Positions 1-12,284 of a DNA stretch of 64,000 nt are shown here, in pieces. The position numbers and the translations under genes were made by a program. Location of the stretch: positions 19,356,395 through 19,420,394 of the forward strand of contig NC_065878.1 of the NCBI RefSeq assembly GCF_933775445.1, given 5' to 3'. The stretch comes from Argentina anserina. Lineage: Eukaryota > Streptophyta > Magnoliopsida > Rosales > Rosaceae. The stretch's first letter is position 1, and every line of letters begins with the position of its first letter. The notes below the pieces were generated by a model, which saw only the letters and a program-made list of their open reading frames with translations, ran no database searches and was not told the DNA's origin.

Positions 1-1574
1 AACACACTCATGTATGTTATCATAGGGTAACGTAATTGAGAGTGCACGACATAATTAAGTAGTCAAAGAACCTAGCCAACTAGACAATTGATCACTTATC
101 AAGATCTATGACGAAATCCGCTGCAGTCTTGCTCAAAGGGTAACCAAAAAACAAAAGATAAAAAAAATGCTATATCAGCATCCGCTAACTTATTCTTAAA
201 CCCAAGAAACCCGAACACTAGTTCAGAGCAACAACCTCCGAAGAGGCCTCCTCCTTAGCATTGTTCGCCTCCTCTCCAATCAGGCCTGCAATCTCTGGCC
301 CAATAGCCCCAACACCTCCCCCACGAAGCTATCGTTGACCAAAGGAACGTTTCTTAGCTCGTTGCGGCCCAACCCTCTCAACCTCCTCACCAACCCCCAA
401 TTTGGGCTTATTCTTGCTATCTGGAGGGCAGCCCACCCTCTTTCTCTTATGTGGGCTCACAAAAAGCCCATCTTTATAGGGCAAGCTCAACTCCGCCGGG
501 AAACCAAGCTCCAGTGACGCTACCGCCTTCAGCATCGCACCAGCACCCCGACACCCAGTAAGCGGAGCCACCAGTTCCATTTTTAGTTAAAGACTTTCAT
601 TGAAAAATGAAAGATACAACATATGGAGGAGTAAGGTTGAGTGACTTGTTTAATTCACTTTGAACAGGGCGGAAAAGAAAATACTAATACATGTTAGGTC
701 TCACAATGGAAAGTCATAATTAACATTATAAAGAAAATAAATACACAAAATAAAAAAAACAAAAGAAACACAATCGGGGTTCATGAGTCACTTTTATTCT
801 ATAAATCAGTCTAGTAGCTGATGTTTGGCGCCTCGAACTTTTAACTGGAAAGAAATTCACAAGCCAAGCAACAAGTAAAACAAAAGGCATGCTACAACAA
901 TCGACGAACAAGTCAGAAGCACAGAGAACTTACCCATTCAGATTGAGAGTTTGAGACTAATGATCTTAGCGAATTCCATTGAGCTCACCGGCGAACAAGA
1001 AGAGACAACCTGGAACACAAAAAATCAACCAAGCCAGGAACACAAACAAGATCCAACAAGAATCGCACGTGGTGACTAGAGTGGGAGTCGGACTTCGGGC
1101 AAGACAATTTACTTAATTGAGTATGACAATAGTTTCTTTTTAACATTTATACAACTACTTTTGTTGATATAAAAATATTAATGGTTCGGTTTAGTGTTAA
1201 TTCGTTAAGAAGATGAGGAACATCAACATAACAGCATTATGTAATAATACTATTATATCAATGGTATTTACTTCATTAATACAATGATTGTAAAGAAACT
1301 ACTATCAATCTTGATCAAATGCAAGTATGACAGTTGTAAAGAAAACAACTCGACTTAAACTTTATTGTTCTCACAATCAAATCTATATCCTTCAGCATAT
1401 TTATCCATATAAAATCAACTTAATTAGGTAAACAGCGACACAACTATGTTGTCTAGCTAGCTGCTCGAGCTCATAGTGTTTTCGGTTCTTCTATCTGGAT
1501 GTACATCACTCTATTTTTTCAGTGTTACTTGTCGTTGTTGGTTGTACTCACTCTCATTTTTTCTGTCAAAGTGT
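1..1574. other. Intergenic, possible LINE-type relic at 200-580
   Basis: No intact gene is recognised. On the minus strand, 580 down to about 330 reads as an open stretch with a basic, AT-hook-like segment (a KNKPK end). After a stop near 330 another frame continues to about 225 with an acidic Glu/Ala-rich tail. This resembles the C-terminal part of LINE ORF1-like proteins but is too short and broken to name. From 1100 to 1574 the sequence is AT-rich without a visible gene. Confidence 0.3.
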
Positions 1575-1583
1575 TTCATTTAA

Positions 1584-2667
1584 GGCATAAATGCCGATTT
1601 GCACTCCAAATTTGGCTAAAATTGTCAATTTGCACCCTGAACTTGCATTTGAGTCAATTTACCTCCTAAATTTGGTAAAAATTGCCGATTTACACCCGAA
1701 CTTGTATTTGAGTCAATTTACCTCCTAAACTTGGTAAAAATTGCCGATTTGCACCCCATCCGTTAAATTTAACTGTTTCTATCCAATTTTGCGTCACATG
1801 TCATGCATTTAAGGGGTAGTATTGTCATTATATATTTATATTTTTCTTAAAAACAAATAAAAACATTATTTAAAATGAGGATTATTTTGTTAATCAAATT
1901 ATTTATTAACATTTTTTTTTCTACCTACTTAACCCTACTTTGAATTATATATTCAATATACCCACCCATTCAAATATAGTGTGTTGTGTATAAATATATT
2001 TTTATATGTACACATTGTTGGAGGATGAACAAAACGAGAATAACAACGACGTAATAGAACAGAACGTAACCGTTTATTGATTGATAATGAGGCCAATATA
2101 TAGGCATTACATAACCACAATCCCGTAGGATTCGGAGTCCTAATCTATTACAGAGATGCGAATCTATCTCTAATAGAAAACCTAATAAGGCTAAGACACA
2201 CACAATGGTAGAATAATAATTCTCTCGGAACACACATTTATTTTTAATTTTCAATGTATTTATTTATTTATATTTTTCTAATATCTTTTAACATACCATA
2301 TCACATAAAATAATAAATATATAAATCAATAACATGTTTCGAAAAAACAAACATTGTAGCAAGTGTTCTTCTTAAGTAATTTTATTAATTTATTTCATTA
2401 TTCAATATGAATAAATATATAATGACAATACTACCCCTTAAATGCATGACATGTGACGCAAAATTGGATAGAAACAGTTAAATTTAACGGATGGGGTGCA
2501 AATCGGCAATTTTTACCAAATTTAGGAGGTAAATTGACTCAAATACAAGTTCGGGGTGTAAATCGGCAATTTTTACCAAGTTTAGGAGGTAAATTGACTC
2601 AAATGCAAGTTCGGGGTGTAAATTGACAATTTCAACCAAATTTGGGGTGCAAATCGGCATTTATGCC
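1584..2667. mobile_element. Mutator-like non-autonomous DNA transposon with long terminal inverted repeats
   Basis: The element begins GGCATAAATGCCGATTTGCA and ends with the inverse. It is flanked on both sides by the 9-bp direct repeat TTCATTTAA (1575-1583 and 2668-2676). A 9-bp duplication with long inverted repeats is the hallmark of Mutator-like elements. The arms run about 1584-1845 and 2411-2667. Each contains two to three tandem copies of a unit of about 65 bp, including 'ggaggtaaattgactcaaat'. No transposase is present, so it must have been moved in trans. The centre is interrupted by a solo LTR (2016-2232). The right end lies about 220 bp upstream of the ATG of the thylakoid-lumen gene and could contribute to its promoter region. 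Confidence 0.85.
2016..2232 (-). mobile_element. Solo LTR nested inside the Mutator-like element
   Basis: The 217-bp segment starts TGTTGGAGG and ends GGAACA, giving the TG...CA ends of an LTR. It is flanked by the 5-bp direct repeat CACAT (2011-2015 and 2233-2237), the target size made by retrotransposon integrase. Read on the minus strand it has a TATA-like CCTATATATTGG followed by an AATAAA, the usual order of promoter and polyadenylation signal in an LTR, so minus is the likely orientation. No internal region or second LTR is present, which indicates LTR-LTR recombination. It does not match the other LTRs in this window. Confidence 0.75.
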
Positions 2668-2676
2668 TTCATTTAA

Positions 2677-2894
2677 TAAACTAAAACATGTGCTCATTTG
2701 GGAGGGGCTTATATTCGTAATTTTATCTGTAATATATTTTCTTTAATCATAAAGAAAAAGAATAGGAAAAAGAAAATTAAATCTCACGTGCATTTCTTCT
2801 ATTTAAGCGCGCAAAATCATTAACCCACGACACACGCGGCCCATATATCCACACCCAGATATCTCCCTCTCTCTTTATCCTTCAGAAAATCCCG
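2677..2894 (+). promoter_or_regulatory. Promoter region of the thylakoid-lumen gene
   Basis: Upstream of the ATG at 2895 there is a G-box-type CACGTG at 2784-2789 within 'atctcacgtgcat', and a TATA-like 'ctatttaag' near 2809. Both are at plausible distances from a start codon preceded by a pyrimidine-rich leader. G-box elements are common in light-responsive plant promoters, which would suit a chloroplast gene. The assignment is inferred from motif and position only. Confidence 0.4.
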
Positions 2895-5313
2895 ATGGCG
2901 CTTCTCAACGTCTCCATGTGCTCCAAAATCCCAAACCCTTCCCGCCAACACCTCCACCTCTCCGGCTACCCTCCTCCGCCGCAGGTACTACACATTCCCT
3001 CACACTCATCACCACCCTTCCTCTGACTCCCCCCTCACCTCCTCTCTCCTCGCAGGTACTCAAGGTTCAACCCGAAGCTTCCAGAAGCCTTCTCCTCCAA
3101 ATCGGAGACTCCGTCTGCAAGGCCGCCCTGATCGCCGCGCTATCCGCTTCTCTGCTCCCCGCAAATCCCGCTCTCGCATATATCGTAAGTTTTAGCTCCG
3201 ATTATGTTGGTGATGAAAAATTAAGACTGCGTGTACTGAATTCGGTGTTAATTGTATGTTTAGGGTGGAGGACCCTATGGTTCGGAGGTGACTAGGGGCC
3301 AGGACCTTACCGGGAAGGACTTCAGCGGCTTGACTTTGGTCAAGCAAGACTTCAAAACGGTCCTAAATCAGTAAAATTTCAATGATACACACACCTGCAC
3401 ACACATTTCTTGCCTGCAATTGTTTTGTGTTTTGTGCTGAGTTTATGTGGTTCATGTTGTTACAGTCCATATTGCGGCAGGCGAATTTTCGCGGTGCAAA
3501 GTTGGTAGGTGCTAGCTTCTTTGACGCCGATTTAACAGGTACCAATGTTAGATTAGTTGGCCATTGTTAAATGATAGTAACTGTGAATTATGTAGTGTGA
3601 TTATGTGATTGATGTTTATGTTAAGAAAATTTTAGCATTTATCTGATATACCATGATTTGTGTTTTCTATTCAGGGGCTGATCTTTCTGATGCTGATCTA
3701 AGGGGTGCAGACTTTTCCCTGGCCAATGTGACAAAGGTGAGCATTGATGGACTTGCCTGTTCAATTTATAAGAAATGTTTCTGCAGTTTCTTTTTATCTT
3801 TATCTTTAAATTTCATCAAGTATTTATATTTTTCATTATCGGATTGCCTGTTTAGCACAACCTATGCTGATAAATGGTGAAAAAAAGGCAGAGAGGCTAT
3901 TACATATGTGTACTTGTACAGTATGTGTGTGAATTTCTCATTGCTGGGAGTCTGGAACATATGGATTGCCCTGTGGACTTTAGGCAAATGAGATTTTCTG
4001 CCAATTGGGGACATAGATAGTCCTATTTTCATCTTAGGTTTTGCATAGTTAGGTCAGGGTTTGCTTATGGAAAGCACAATGTTGAGCATGACTCAATAGA
4101 TTTACACACCTAAACCCTTGCCCTTGATGCTAGTAAGCTTAAAAATGTTCAGTTACATTTTCCCTGTCATAATCATTTTTCATTATGGAGTTGCAGTGGA
4201 GATATAGAACAGCATATAAGTTATCATGCTTGCATATCCACCATTTGAGTCTCAACAATTATTCCAATAATTACATATCCAATTTGACCTATGGACGAAT
4301 ATGCAAGCATAAGTTTCATGCTTGACCAGGAAATAGTTAGATCTATCTAGCCAAGATATTATGACTGATATGAGAAATGTATTCTCGAAATTTATAAGTA
4401 TGATCCACTAGATTTTTATGCAGTAGCATCTTTTTGCACAAAAATATGAGTATCAGACCGAATTTAGCAGTAGAAAAATGCTTTCAGCAGTTTCCTTGAA
4501 CCTTGGGAAGAATCAAGATTCCATTTTGAATGATTTGTTTGTTTTCTGCCTGACTGCTTTGTTTTATTTCTTCATTCCTTGGTCCATTCATGTATAAATG
4601 GCAATGTTGAATTGGTCTTCGACTAGGCCAAAGGTTCAATTCTTGCTAAAGCGCAGAAATAAATGAGAGCGTTTCCATAATGCCTTCAAGTGTTATTATC
4701 ATGCTTGTATTACTTTTGCAGGTAAATTTGAGCAATGCCAACTTGGAAGGTGCATTTACTACAGGCAACACTTCATTCAAAGGATCAACTATCACAGGTG
4801 CAGGTATGTAGAAAAGAGAAAGCATTTGCTTAATGGTGGTACTTTTGATAGTTTTCCTAAATGTAAAGTCCATGCTGGTAAGTTATGTATTACAAATAGT
4901 GGAAAAATTAGAAAACAAAGAAATTTAGAAATACAAGTACGTAACCGATTTTGGATGTTCATTCTGTTGCATTGGCTAGTTCTACTGTTAAAATTTCTTT
5001 GAAATTTAGAAAAGTAAATGGAATACTTCACATCCTTGGAAAACACACATTACTCAGTTTTGCTGTTAGAAAGTTTTCTGTAATACAAGTACGTAACTGA
5101 TTTTGGATGTTCATTCTGGTCAGACTTCACAGACGTGCCTTTGAGAGATGATCAGCGCGAATATCTTTGCAAAATTGCTGATGGGTAAGATATTTTTTTT
5201 GTTGCATATTTGTCTTCACGAATATGTTTCATTTACTGTGATGCACCTGTTATGTTAACAGGGTAAATCCAACAACCGGAAATGACACGCGTGAAACATT
5301 GTTTTGCAAATGA
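2895..5313 (+). CDS. Thylakoid lumenal 15 kDa pentapeptide-repeat protein (TL15-like), 8 exons
   Basis: Exons: 2895-2984, 3056-3184, 3264-3359, 3466-3538, 3675-3736, 4722-4803, 5124-5184, 5262-5313, giving 214 residues. All introns are GT...AG and the frame is continuous. The N-terminus is a bipartite plastid transit peptide: a Ser/Pro-rich start, then a hydrophobic stretch ending in an ANPALA signal-peptidase-like site near residue 71. The mature part carries pentapeptide repeats of the A(D/N)LxG type (ANFRGAK, ADLSDADLRGADF, ANLEGA) that fold as a right-handed beta helix. A C-terminal region with two Cys follows. Length and order match the lumenal TL15 family (Arabidopsis At2g44920 as recalled), whose biochemical role is not established. 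The third intron has a weak donor (acg|gtccta). The 918-bp intron 3737-4655 region onward to 4721 holds nothing else recognisable. Confidence 0.9.
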
Positions 5314-6000
5314 TACTTCATTTGATCCGGTATCAAATATAGGAGGTTCATTGTGAAATTGATATAGAGGAAAATGATGATATACTGATGCAAAAGTTGC
5401 AATTTTCGTGAAATGGGTGAACATGAACTTGTAAAGTAGCTATGCCATTCACTACCAGAAGTATGTGTATTACAGACCTGAGCTTGTATTCTTGTACATT
5501 CATATCAAGACCATCTACTGATTAAACGATAACCATCGTATTTTAACTTTTCTTTCGAGCGATACTTGAACCTGTCCTTGGTGTTAATGTTTAGGCTTCC
5601 TGTATTCTTTTCTCACTAGCATTTGCAACTAGATGAACGATACATTTAAGAACAGAATACATAATTGACCTTGTATCAGTTTTCTTCTGTTTAAATTGGA
5701 TATGCCGTGATGTATTGGACATTTGGACGACAAGAGTACAAGGCCTTCTTGAGTTGACATATGCTGTGGCTATGCTGTGTGCCTCAACACTCCTCAAGGC
5801 ATATGGTGCGCTGTAGCCACACTAGGCCAATATGCAAGTTAATGTAGTGCGGACAAGCATCCTTTGGTCTGATAGACTACTATCAAACTCTTGCCGCATA
5901 TGTGAGGTTTAGGGCTCTATCATTGAAAGTTGAAACTACAAGTCGCTTATAAATGGAGATCTATAAAGATAGAAAGAACGAAACAACGATATATCATTCC
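5314..6000. other. 3' flank of the TL15-like gene, no further gene seen
   Basis: This stretch probably holds the 3' UTR of the TL15-like gene, which ends at 5313. No conserved coding signal or RNA gene was recognised in the remainder. Confidence 0.4.
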
Positions 6001-6008
6001 TTTCAATT

Positions 6009-6737
6009 AGGGTTGGACTTTCTGACACCGAAAAAATTGAAACCGGCCATAATTGAACCGCATTGAAGTCGAGAAACTAAAACCAGACGGAACCGCCGCG
6101 TCAATGTCGGAAACCGAACCGAACCAAGTAGTTGGTGCCGGTTATCGGTTATATGCTTTCAAAAAACCGATGGAAACTGAACTAAACTGAGAATTGAGAG
6201 GTAAGGTTATAGCTTGTATTTGGTAAACATATATAATTGGGTGCTTATGCAAAAAAAAGATTTGGTAATAAATATATACATGCAGAGATATGTGATTTTG
6301 ATTTTTGTATGTGTACAATCATGCATGCAGAAATCTAATGTAATGCTTGGGGATTTTGTCAACTAACCCTCATGTTAAGACAAGTCTAAACGTAGTGATG
6401 GATCTCATGAGGTTTAATGTTTATTTTAGTTAACTAGTTGTGTTTTAGAAAAGTACAATGTTTTTGTTTAGTTAATATTTGAGTTTTGGATTATTTATTT
6501 GGTGAGTATAACTTAATTGAAATATTGAACTTGTAGCTTACTCATTCACCTTTATTTTTTTTATTTTCATAATAAAGTACGAAAGATCAATAAGAATATT
6601 AGGTTTTATAACCGAAATAAAACTGAAACCGAAACCGATCGAAACCTAATTATATGTTAACTGAAATCGTGATTTATATATATATTTTTCGATTTCGGTT
6701 TTAGAAAATATGAAACCGAAAGTTCAGTTTGTGTTAG
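6009..6737. mobile_element. Candidate hAT-like non-autonomous element with CCGAAACC-rich ends
   Basis: The segment is bordered by the 8-bp direct repeat TTTCAATT (6001-6008 and 6738-6745). Both ends are rich in 'aaaccgaaaccg' words and their complements, as in many small plant hAT-type elements; the middle is plain AT-rich DNA. Clear terminal inverted repeats were not found, so the boundaries and class are tentative. It sits only about 50 bp from the young copia element. Confidence 0.4.
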
Positions 6738-6792
6738 TTTTCAATTAGTGCTCATAAACTGATCTGTTGGCACAGAGTCCTACCCTACTTTC

Positions 6793-6996
6793 TGAAAGCT
6801 TAACAGCTTAAGAGAAAAAACGATTTTGATATATTGATTCTGTTATGATTATTACAGAGGAGCAGTAATACATAAGCTTTTATAGCTAGCTGTTGATCTC
6901 ACAACAACCAAACACGTGGAGCTGCTGACCCTATCTATGACTAACACACTTAATAGAACTAAGACAGAATTAAGGCTAATTAATACATGGTTAACA
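6793..6996 (-). repeat. 3' LTR of the young copia element
   Basis: This is the left copy of the 204-bp LTR with TG...CA ends. It supplies the last bases of the pol frame: the stop codon TAA of the polyprotein lies inside its terminal TGTTAA. Confidence 0.95.
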
Positions 6997-7015
6997 CCCT
7001 CCCTCAACTTGATGT
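6997..7015 (-). other. Polypurine tract of the young copia element
   Basis: On the minus strand the bases directly before the 3' LTR read AAGTTGAGGGAGGG, a purine run in the position where plus-strand DNA synthesis is primed. It overlaps the 3' end of the pol reading frame. Confidence 0.8.
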
Positions 7016-10000
7016 GGGGAACCAATCATCAAGTTGCTGCAAAGATATGTGTGCTGGGGAGAACACAAGCCTTTGGTGAAGACATCTGCAACTTGTTCAT
7101 GAGAAGATATAAATTGAAGCTTGATTGAACCTGCCTTAACCTGTTCTCTTGTGAAATGCACATCAACTTCTACATGCTTGAGCTTAGAATGCTGCACAGG
7201 ATTTGTAGCAAGAGCAAGAGCAGAAATATTGTCACAATGCAACACTGGAATATGTTCAAGCTTTATGTGCAGATCCTTGAGAAGATTAGTAAGCCACATA
7301 AGTTCAGCAGACGTATCTGCCATACTCCTATACTCTGCCTCAGTAGAAGAACGAGAGACAGCATTCTGCTTTTTGCTGCACCAAGAAATAGGAGAGCCAT
7401 TGAGGAAAATCACAAAGCCTGTAGTAGATTTTCTTTCATTTGGATCACCTGCCCAATCTGCATCACAATATGCTTGTAGAGAGGCAGAAATAGAACATTT
7501 TCCTGCATTTGATTGTACTGAATTCTTTCTAAATAGAATACCATGAGATATAGTTCCTTTAATATATCTGATAACCCTTTTAGCAGCAAGAAGATGATCA
7601 GAAGTTGGAGAATGAAGAAACTGACATATAGAATTCACACTATAAGCTATATCTGGTCTGGTGAAAGTAAGATATTGCAAGCAACCAACCAAACTCCTGA
7701 AATGAGCTGTATCAAGAGAATCTAGTAAATCACCAGAATCTCTAAACAATTTTACTCCAGACTGACAAGGAGTTAAATGAGAATGACATTGATCCATTCC
7801 AGCTTTGTGGACTAGCTCTCTAGCATATCTGTGTTGAGAAACAAAAATTCCATCTGGAAGATATTTAACTTCAAGACCAAGAAAGAAATTTAAATCACCC
7901 AAATCTTTCATGTCAAACTCAGTCTGCAAAGCTGCTTTGACCTCAGCTATCATGTCTTCACTATCTCCAGTAATTATAATGTCATCAACATATAAAAGCA
8001 GATACACTCGTGCAGAACCTGACTGCTTAACAAATAATGAGGGATCAGCATAGGAAAATTTAAAACCAATAGAAGGCAGAAACTGAGTAAACCTGTCATT
8101 CCAGGCTCTAGGAGCTTGTTTCAAGCCATACAAAGATTTATTAAGCTTGCACACATAAGTTGATTGATACTTGGATCTTCAAAACCCTGAGGCTGAGCCA
8201 TATAAACTTCTTCATGAAGAATACCATGTAAAAATGCATTTTTAACATCCATTTGATGAAGTTTCCAACCAGAATTTGCAGCCAAGCCAAGAATGAGTCT
8301 TACTGTGGTATGTCTCACAACTGGAGAGAAAGTTTCTTCATAATCAACCCCATATTCTTGACTAAAACCTCTAGCCACTAATCGTGCTTTATGCCTAGCA
8401 ACAGAACCATCAGCATTTCTTTTAATCTTGAAAATCCACTTGCATGAAACTAAGTTTTTATCTGGAGGCAAAGGAGTGAGAGTCCAAGTATTTTGATTCA
8501 TCAAAGCATCATACTCTTCTTGCATAGCTGCTTTCCACTGAGGAATTTTAATAGCTGATTTCCAATTGGATGGTTCAAAATCTGCAGGGTCTAAGCTTGG
8601 TTCTGTCAAAATAGACAAGAAACTTTTTTTAGGAAAAATTCCCCGTTTGCCCCTGGTTAGCATGCTGTGATCATTGACTGTTGCATTTGTTAAACCATCA
8701 ACTGGATGTAGAATATTGGAGTCTGAAACATTACTAATAGTACCAGAATTAGCTGCTGCTGAATTATGAACAGTTAAGTCAACTCCAATTCCAGGCTCTA
8801 TATTAACCGCAATATCTCCATTAGTTTGCTCAAACTGTATAGAGGTATGGACTTGAGGACTAAAAGCAAGATTTTCGGAATTATGAGCATTATCAGAAGA
8901 AGCAATATCACCAATGCTACGTAATTCAACATTTGTAGGTAGAGATGTAGATAACTGCAAATGATAAGGATGAGGAGTACCTGACTGTGGTGTTTGATTG
9001 CGCACTGCGGTGGAGAGGACTGATGTTGGGCAATGTACAAAAGACTGGTGTTGAGTAACAAATGGTTGGACCTCTTGTTGCTCTTTATGCCTTTTCATAT
9101 TTGTTGCAACCAATTTTTGAATCACTGAATATGGAAAAGAATCTTCATTAAAGAATACATGTCTTGAAATGATGTACTTCTTACTGTCCATGTGATAGCA
9201 TATATAACCCTTATATCCTGAAGCAAATCCCAGAAAAATGCATTTCACTGCCTTAGGTTGAAGTTTGTTGTGTTTAACAGGAGAAATCAAAGGGTAGCAT
9301 GCACAACCAAACACTCTGAGTATATCCAAGGCAGGAGGCTTGTTGTAGAGAGCAATAAATGGTGACTGCATCTTGAGTACTGGAGTTGGCATTCTGTTTA
9401 TAAGGAATGTTGCTAATGCACAAGCATGATACCAGAAGGATGGAGGTAATGAAGCTGTCTGAAGCATAGTAACTGCTGTCTCTCGAATATGTCTATTCTT
9501 CCTTTCTGAGATACCATTCTGTTGTGGGGTATAAGGACATGAAATCTGCTGTAGAATTCCATTTCTACTTAGAAAATCCTTGAATGCATTACTTGTGTAT
9601 TCCCCACCTCCATCAGACCGTAGAGTCTTTATAGAATAGGAGAACTGAGTTTTAACAAAAGCATGAAATGCTTGGAAAAATGGAAGTACCTCATTTTTAT
9701 TTTTCATGGGAAAAATCCAAGTGTATCTAGAACAATCATCAATAAAAAGAACAAAGTATCTGAATCCATCAAGAGACAAATATGGAGAGGGACCCCAAAC
9801 ATCACTGTGAACAAGTTCAAATGGATTAATAGACCTTGTCTCAGACTTTGGAAAAGGAAGTTTGTGAAATTTTCCTAACACACAAGCCTCACATATGGCT
9901 GAAGTATTATCAGAAACATTACTAATATTGTTCATTTTCATCATGTAATTAACTACTTCATTTGCAGGATGACCTAATCTCTTGTGCCAAAGAGATTGCT

Positions 10001-10699
10001 GAACAGACTTTCCAACAAAAGCTGAAGCAAGTGGAGACTTGAACTGCTTTTCTTGAATTTTCTGAACCTTATTCCTCTGCTGAATCAATGGTGATGAAGA
10101 ATTGGATGATGGAACTTGTAAATGAAGTCTGGCAACTGGAAGATTGAATGGAATGGGATAGACACCATTGTTACTCAGTCCTTTGTACAGAATTCTGCCC
10201 AACACCTTGTCCTGAATCACACACATGAACTCATCAAACCAAACACAACAGTTATTTTGTTTGCATAGCTGATATATAGACAATAGATGTGCAGCAATTT
10301 CAGGTATATGAAGAACATTTTCCAGTTTCATATCCCCAAGAGAAGTATTACCAGTATGAGTTATATTTAAAAAATTACCATTACCAACTTGCACAGAATC
10401 ACCATCAGTGTATGGAGCCACATTGTTGAGCAATTGAATTTCAGAAGTCATATGGTTGGTTGCACCAGAATCGGCTAACCAGAATTGTTGAGATGCAGGA
10501 ACAGCTGCTGCAAGCATAGCAGAAATGTTGTCACTTGGAGATTGTTGTTGCTGTTGATTTGGAAAACCAATAATCCAGTAACATCTATCTGCAGTATGAT
10601 TAGTTCTTCCACAGTACTGACACTCCACTTGTGTGCTTGAAGAAGCACCTGCATTGTTGGTAATGTTCTTGCAAGTCTTAGCAGTGTGACCAACAGTGC

Positions 10700-10960
10700 C
10701 ACAAAACTGACATACAACATGTCCACTTCCTCCATTACCATTACCTCTGCCTGCTCCAAAATTACCAAAATTACCATTTCCTCCATTACCATATCCACGA
10801 TTACCATTACCTCTGCCGCCTCCAAAATTACCATTTCCCTGAAAATTACCATTTCCTCCATTACCATATCCACCATTACCATTACCTCTGCCTCTACCAA
10901 AATTACCTCTTCCTTCTCCAAAGTTACCTCTCCCACCATTGTTCATCTGACCTCTGCCTC
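10700..10960 (-). repeat. Gly/Asn-rich imperfect tandem repeats in gag
   Basis: Within Gag, just before the first zinc knuckle, the coding sequence is made of imperfect repeats of GRGNGN, GYGNGG and NGNFG-type units, built from ggtaatggtggatatgg-like words. Two long copies lie next to each other. The tract is a likely low-complexity RNA-binding spacer and a site of replication slippage. Confidence 0.75.
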
Positions 10961-12266
10961 TTCCAGCATAGAAACTCATCATTTGATCAAGAACAATAAA
11001 TGGATTAAAGCCATATCCATAGCTCATTGCAGGGTGAGACATGTAAGTCGGGGTATTCGAGCTAGAGGAAGCACTTTGTGGGGTATGAGGAGATTGTTGA
11101 AGTTGTAATGGGGAGAAACCAGGTGGGACGGCTGGAGTAGTTGGACTGCTTTGTTGAGGAGAGAAGGTTGGAGTAGATGGTATTGGAGATTGAGCAATCA
11201 TTGCAGTCAAAGGAGATGACAGAAGGGGGGACATTTCTCCTAGAACATCCATTTCAGCAGCCTTAAGCAAAGACTTAAGTTGAGCCATGTCACAGGTTTC
11301 TTTAGACCTAATCACAGTCTTTATAGCAGCATACTCATTTGGTAAACCAGCTAGAACCACCACCACAATATCATCATCATCAATAATAACTCCTACTGTC
11401 TCTAAGGCATCTCTGGCATCCTTAATTCTATCAAGAAATGTTTCAATTGAATCATTTCCTTTCTTAATACTCATCATATTAGCCTTAAGTTGAATGACAT
11501 TCTGCCTATTAGAGGCTGTAAATTTGTTCTTCAGATTAGACCACATTTCTGCAACTGAACGTGATCCAACAACACATCTCACTGCCTTAGGTCCTAGGGT
11601 TTGACCTATCATATTAACAAGATTCTGATCTTGTGCCTTCCAAGCATCATAATCTGGATTGATGATTAGAGTGTCATCAGGACCACGAATGAACTGTTGA
11701 GGACATGGAATGGATCCATCCACAAATCCATACAGATGTAAGCTCTTTAGGAATGATTCAAGTCTAAAAGAGCCATGAAGGATAGTTCGTTTCATCAAGA
11801 CAAATATTAGGAAGGAAAACGGGAGTGTGTGATGTATTCATGACTAAATTTGAGACTACGCTAGGGAAGAGCAACGAAAGAAAGGATTCGACAGAAGAGT
11901 AACGAAGGATTCGACGGAAAAGTAACGAAATCGAGGCTAGGGATTATGATTATCACACACTACAACACTAAGATAGATGCAAATTACTGATCCTTAAGCA
12001 AGAAGCAACAGGCAAATCTCAATCAACTCATGAAATTGAATCAAGTATTTCAAGAACAGATCAATTATGCAACAAGATCTTCAAATTTAGAGAAATCTAC
12101 AGTGAGATTTAGCAGAAACAGAAGAAGCTAGGGTTTGAGAAGGTGAACATATCTGAGTATTATGACAAATTGAACTAAGTCGAGTGATGAGATATGGAAA
12201 CCAAAGCTTCGCTGAGCTTGTGAAGCTTGATCGGAGCCGTCGCCGGAAAATCTCACCGGATCACAA

Positions 12267-12284
12267 CCTGGGCTCTTGATACCA
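12267..12284 (-). other. Primer-binding site of the young copia element
   Basis: Directly inside the 5' LTR the minus strand reads TGGTATCAAGAGCCCAG. The first bases are complementary to the 3' end of initiator tRNA-Met (TGGTATCA), the usual primer of plant copia elements. Confidence 0.85.

Larger units (their letters stand above)
6991..11841 (-). pseudogene. Gag-pol polyprotein of the young copia element, with two frameshifts
   Basis: The likely start is the ATG at 11841, followed by a typical copia Gag N-terminus. One extra base in an A-run at 11766-11769 shifts the frame, and the main frame then runs 11795 to 8121. Domains in order: Gag with two CCHC zinc knuckles (CQFCGTVGHTAKTC and CQYCGRTNHTADRC), preceded by a Gly/Asn-rich repeat tract; aspartic protease with DSGATNH; integrase with an HHCC zinc motif and Asp-Asp-Glu core region (HSDVWGPSP, SDGGGEY); then the start of reverse transcriptase. 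A second single-base shift near 8158-8161 splits reverse transcriptase. The rest, with YVDD and the RNase H domain, continues in another frame to the stop at 6991. Gene order PR-IN-RT-RH defines Ty1/copia. Apart from the two shifts the frames are open throughout. Confidence 0.93.

Noticed and set aside
1970..2254. Minus-strand frame of 94 codons
   Set aside because: It lies across the solo LTR in the Mutator-like element and has no domain.
10475..11108. Long open frames on both strands over the gag zinc-knuckle region
   Set aside because: Repetitive Gly/Asn codons keep all frames open. Only the Gag frame shows CCHC knuckles and continuity with protease.
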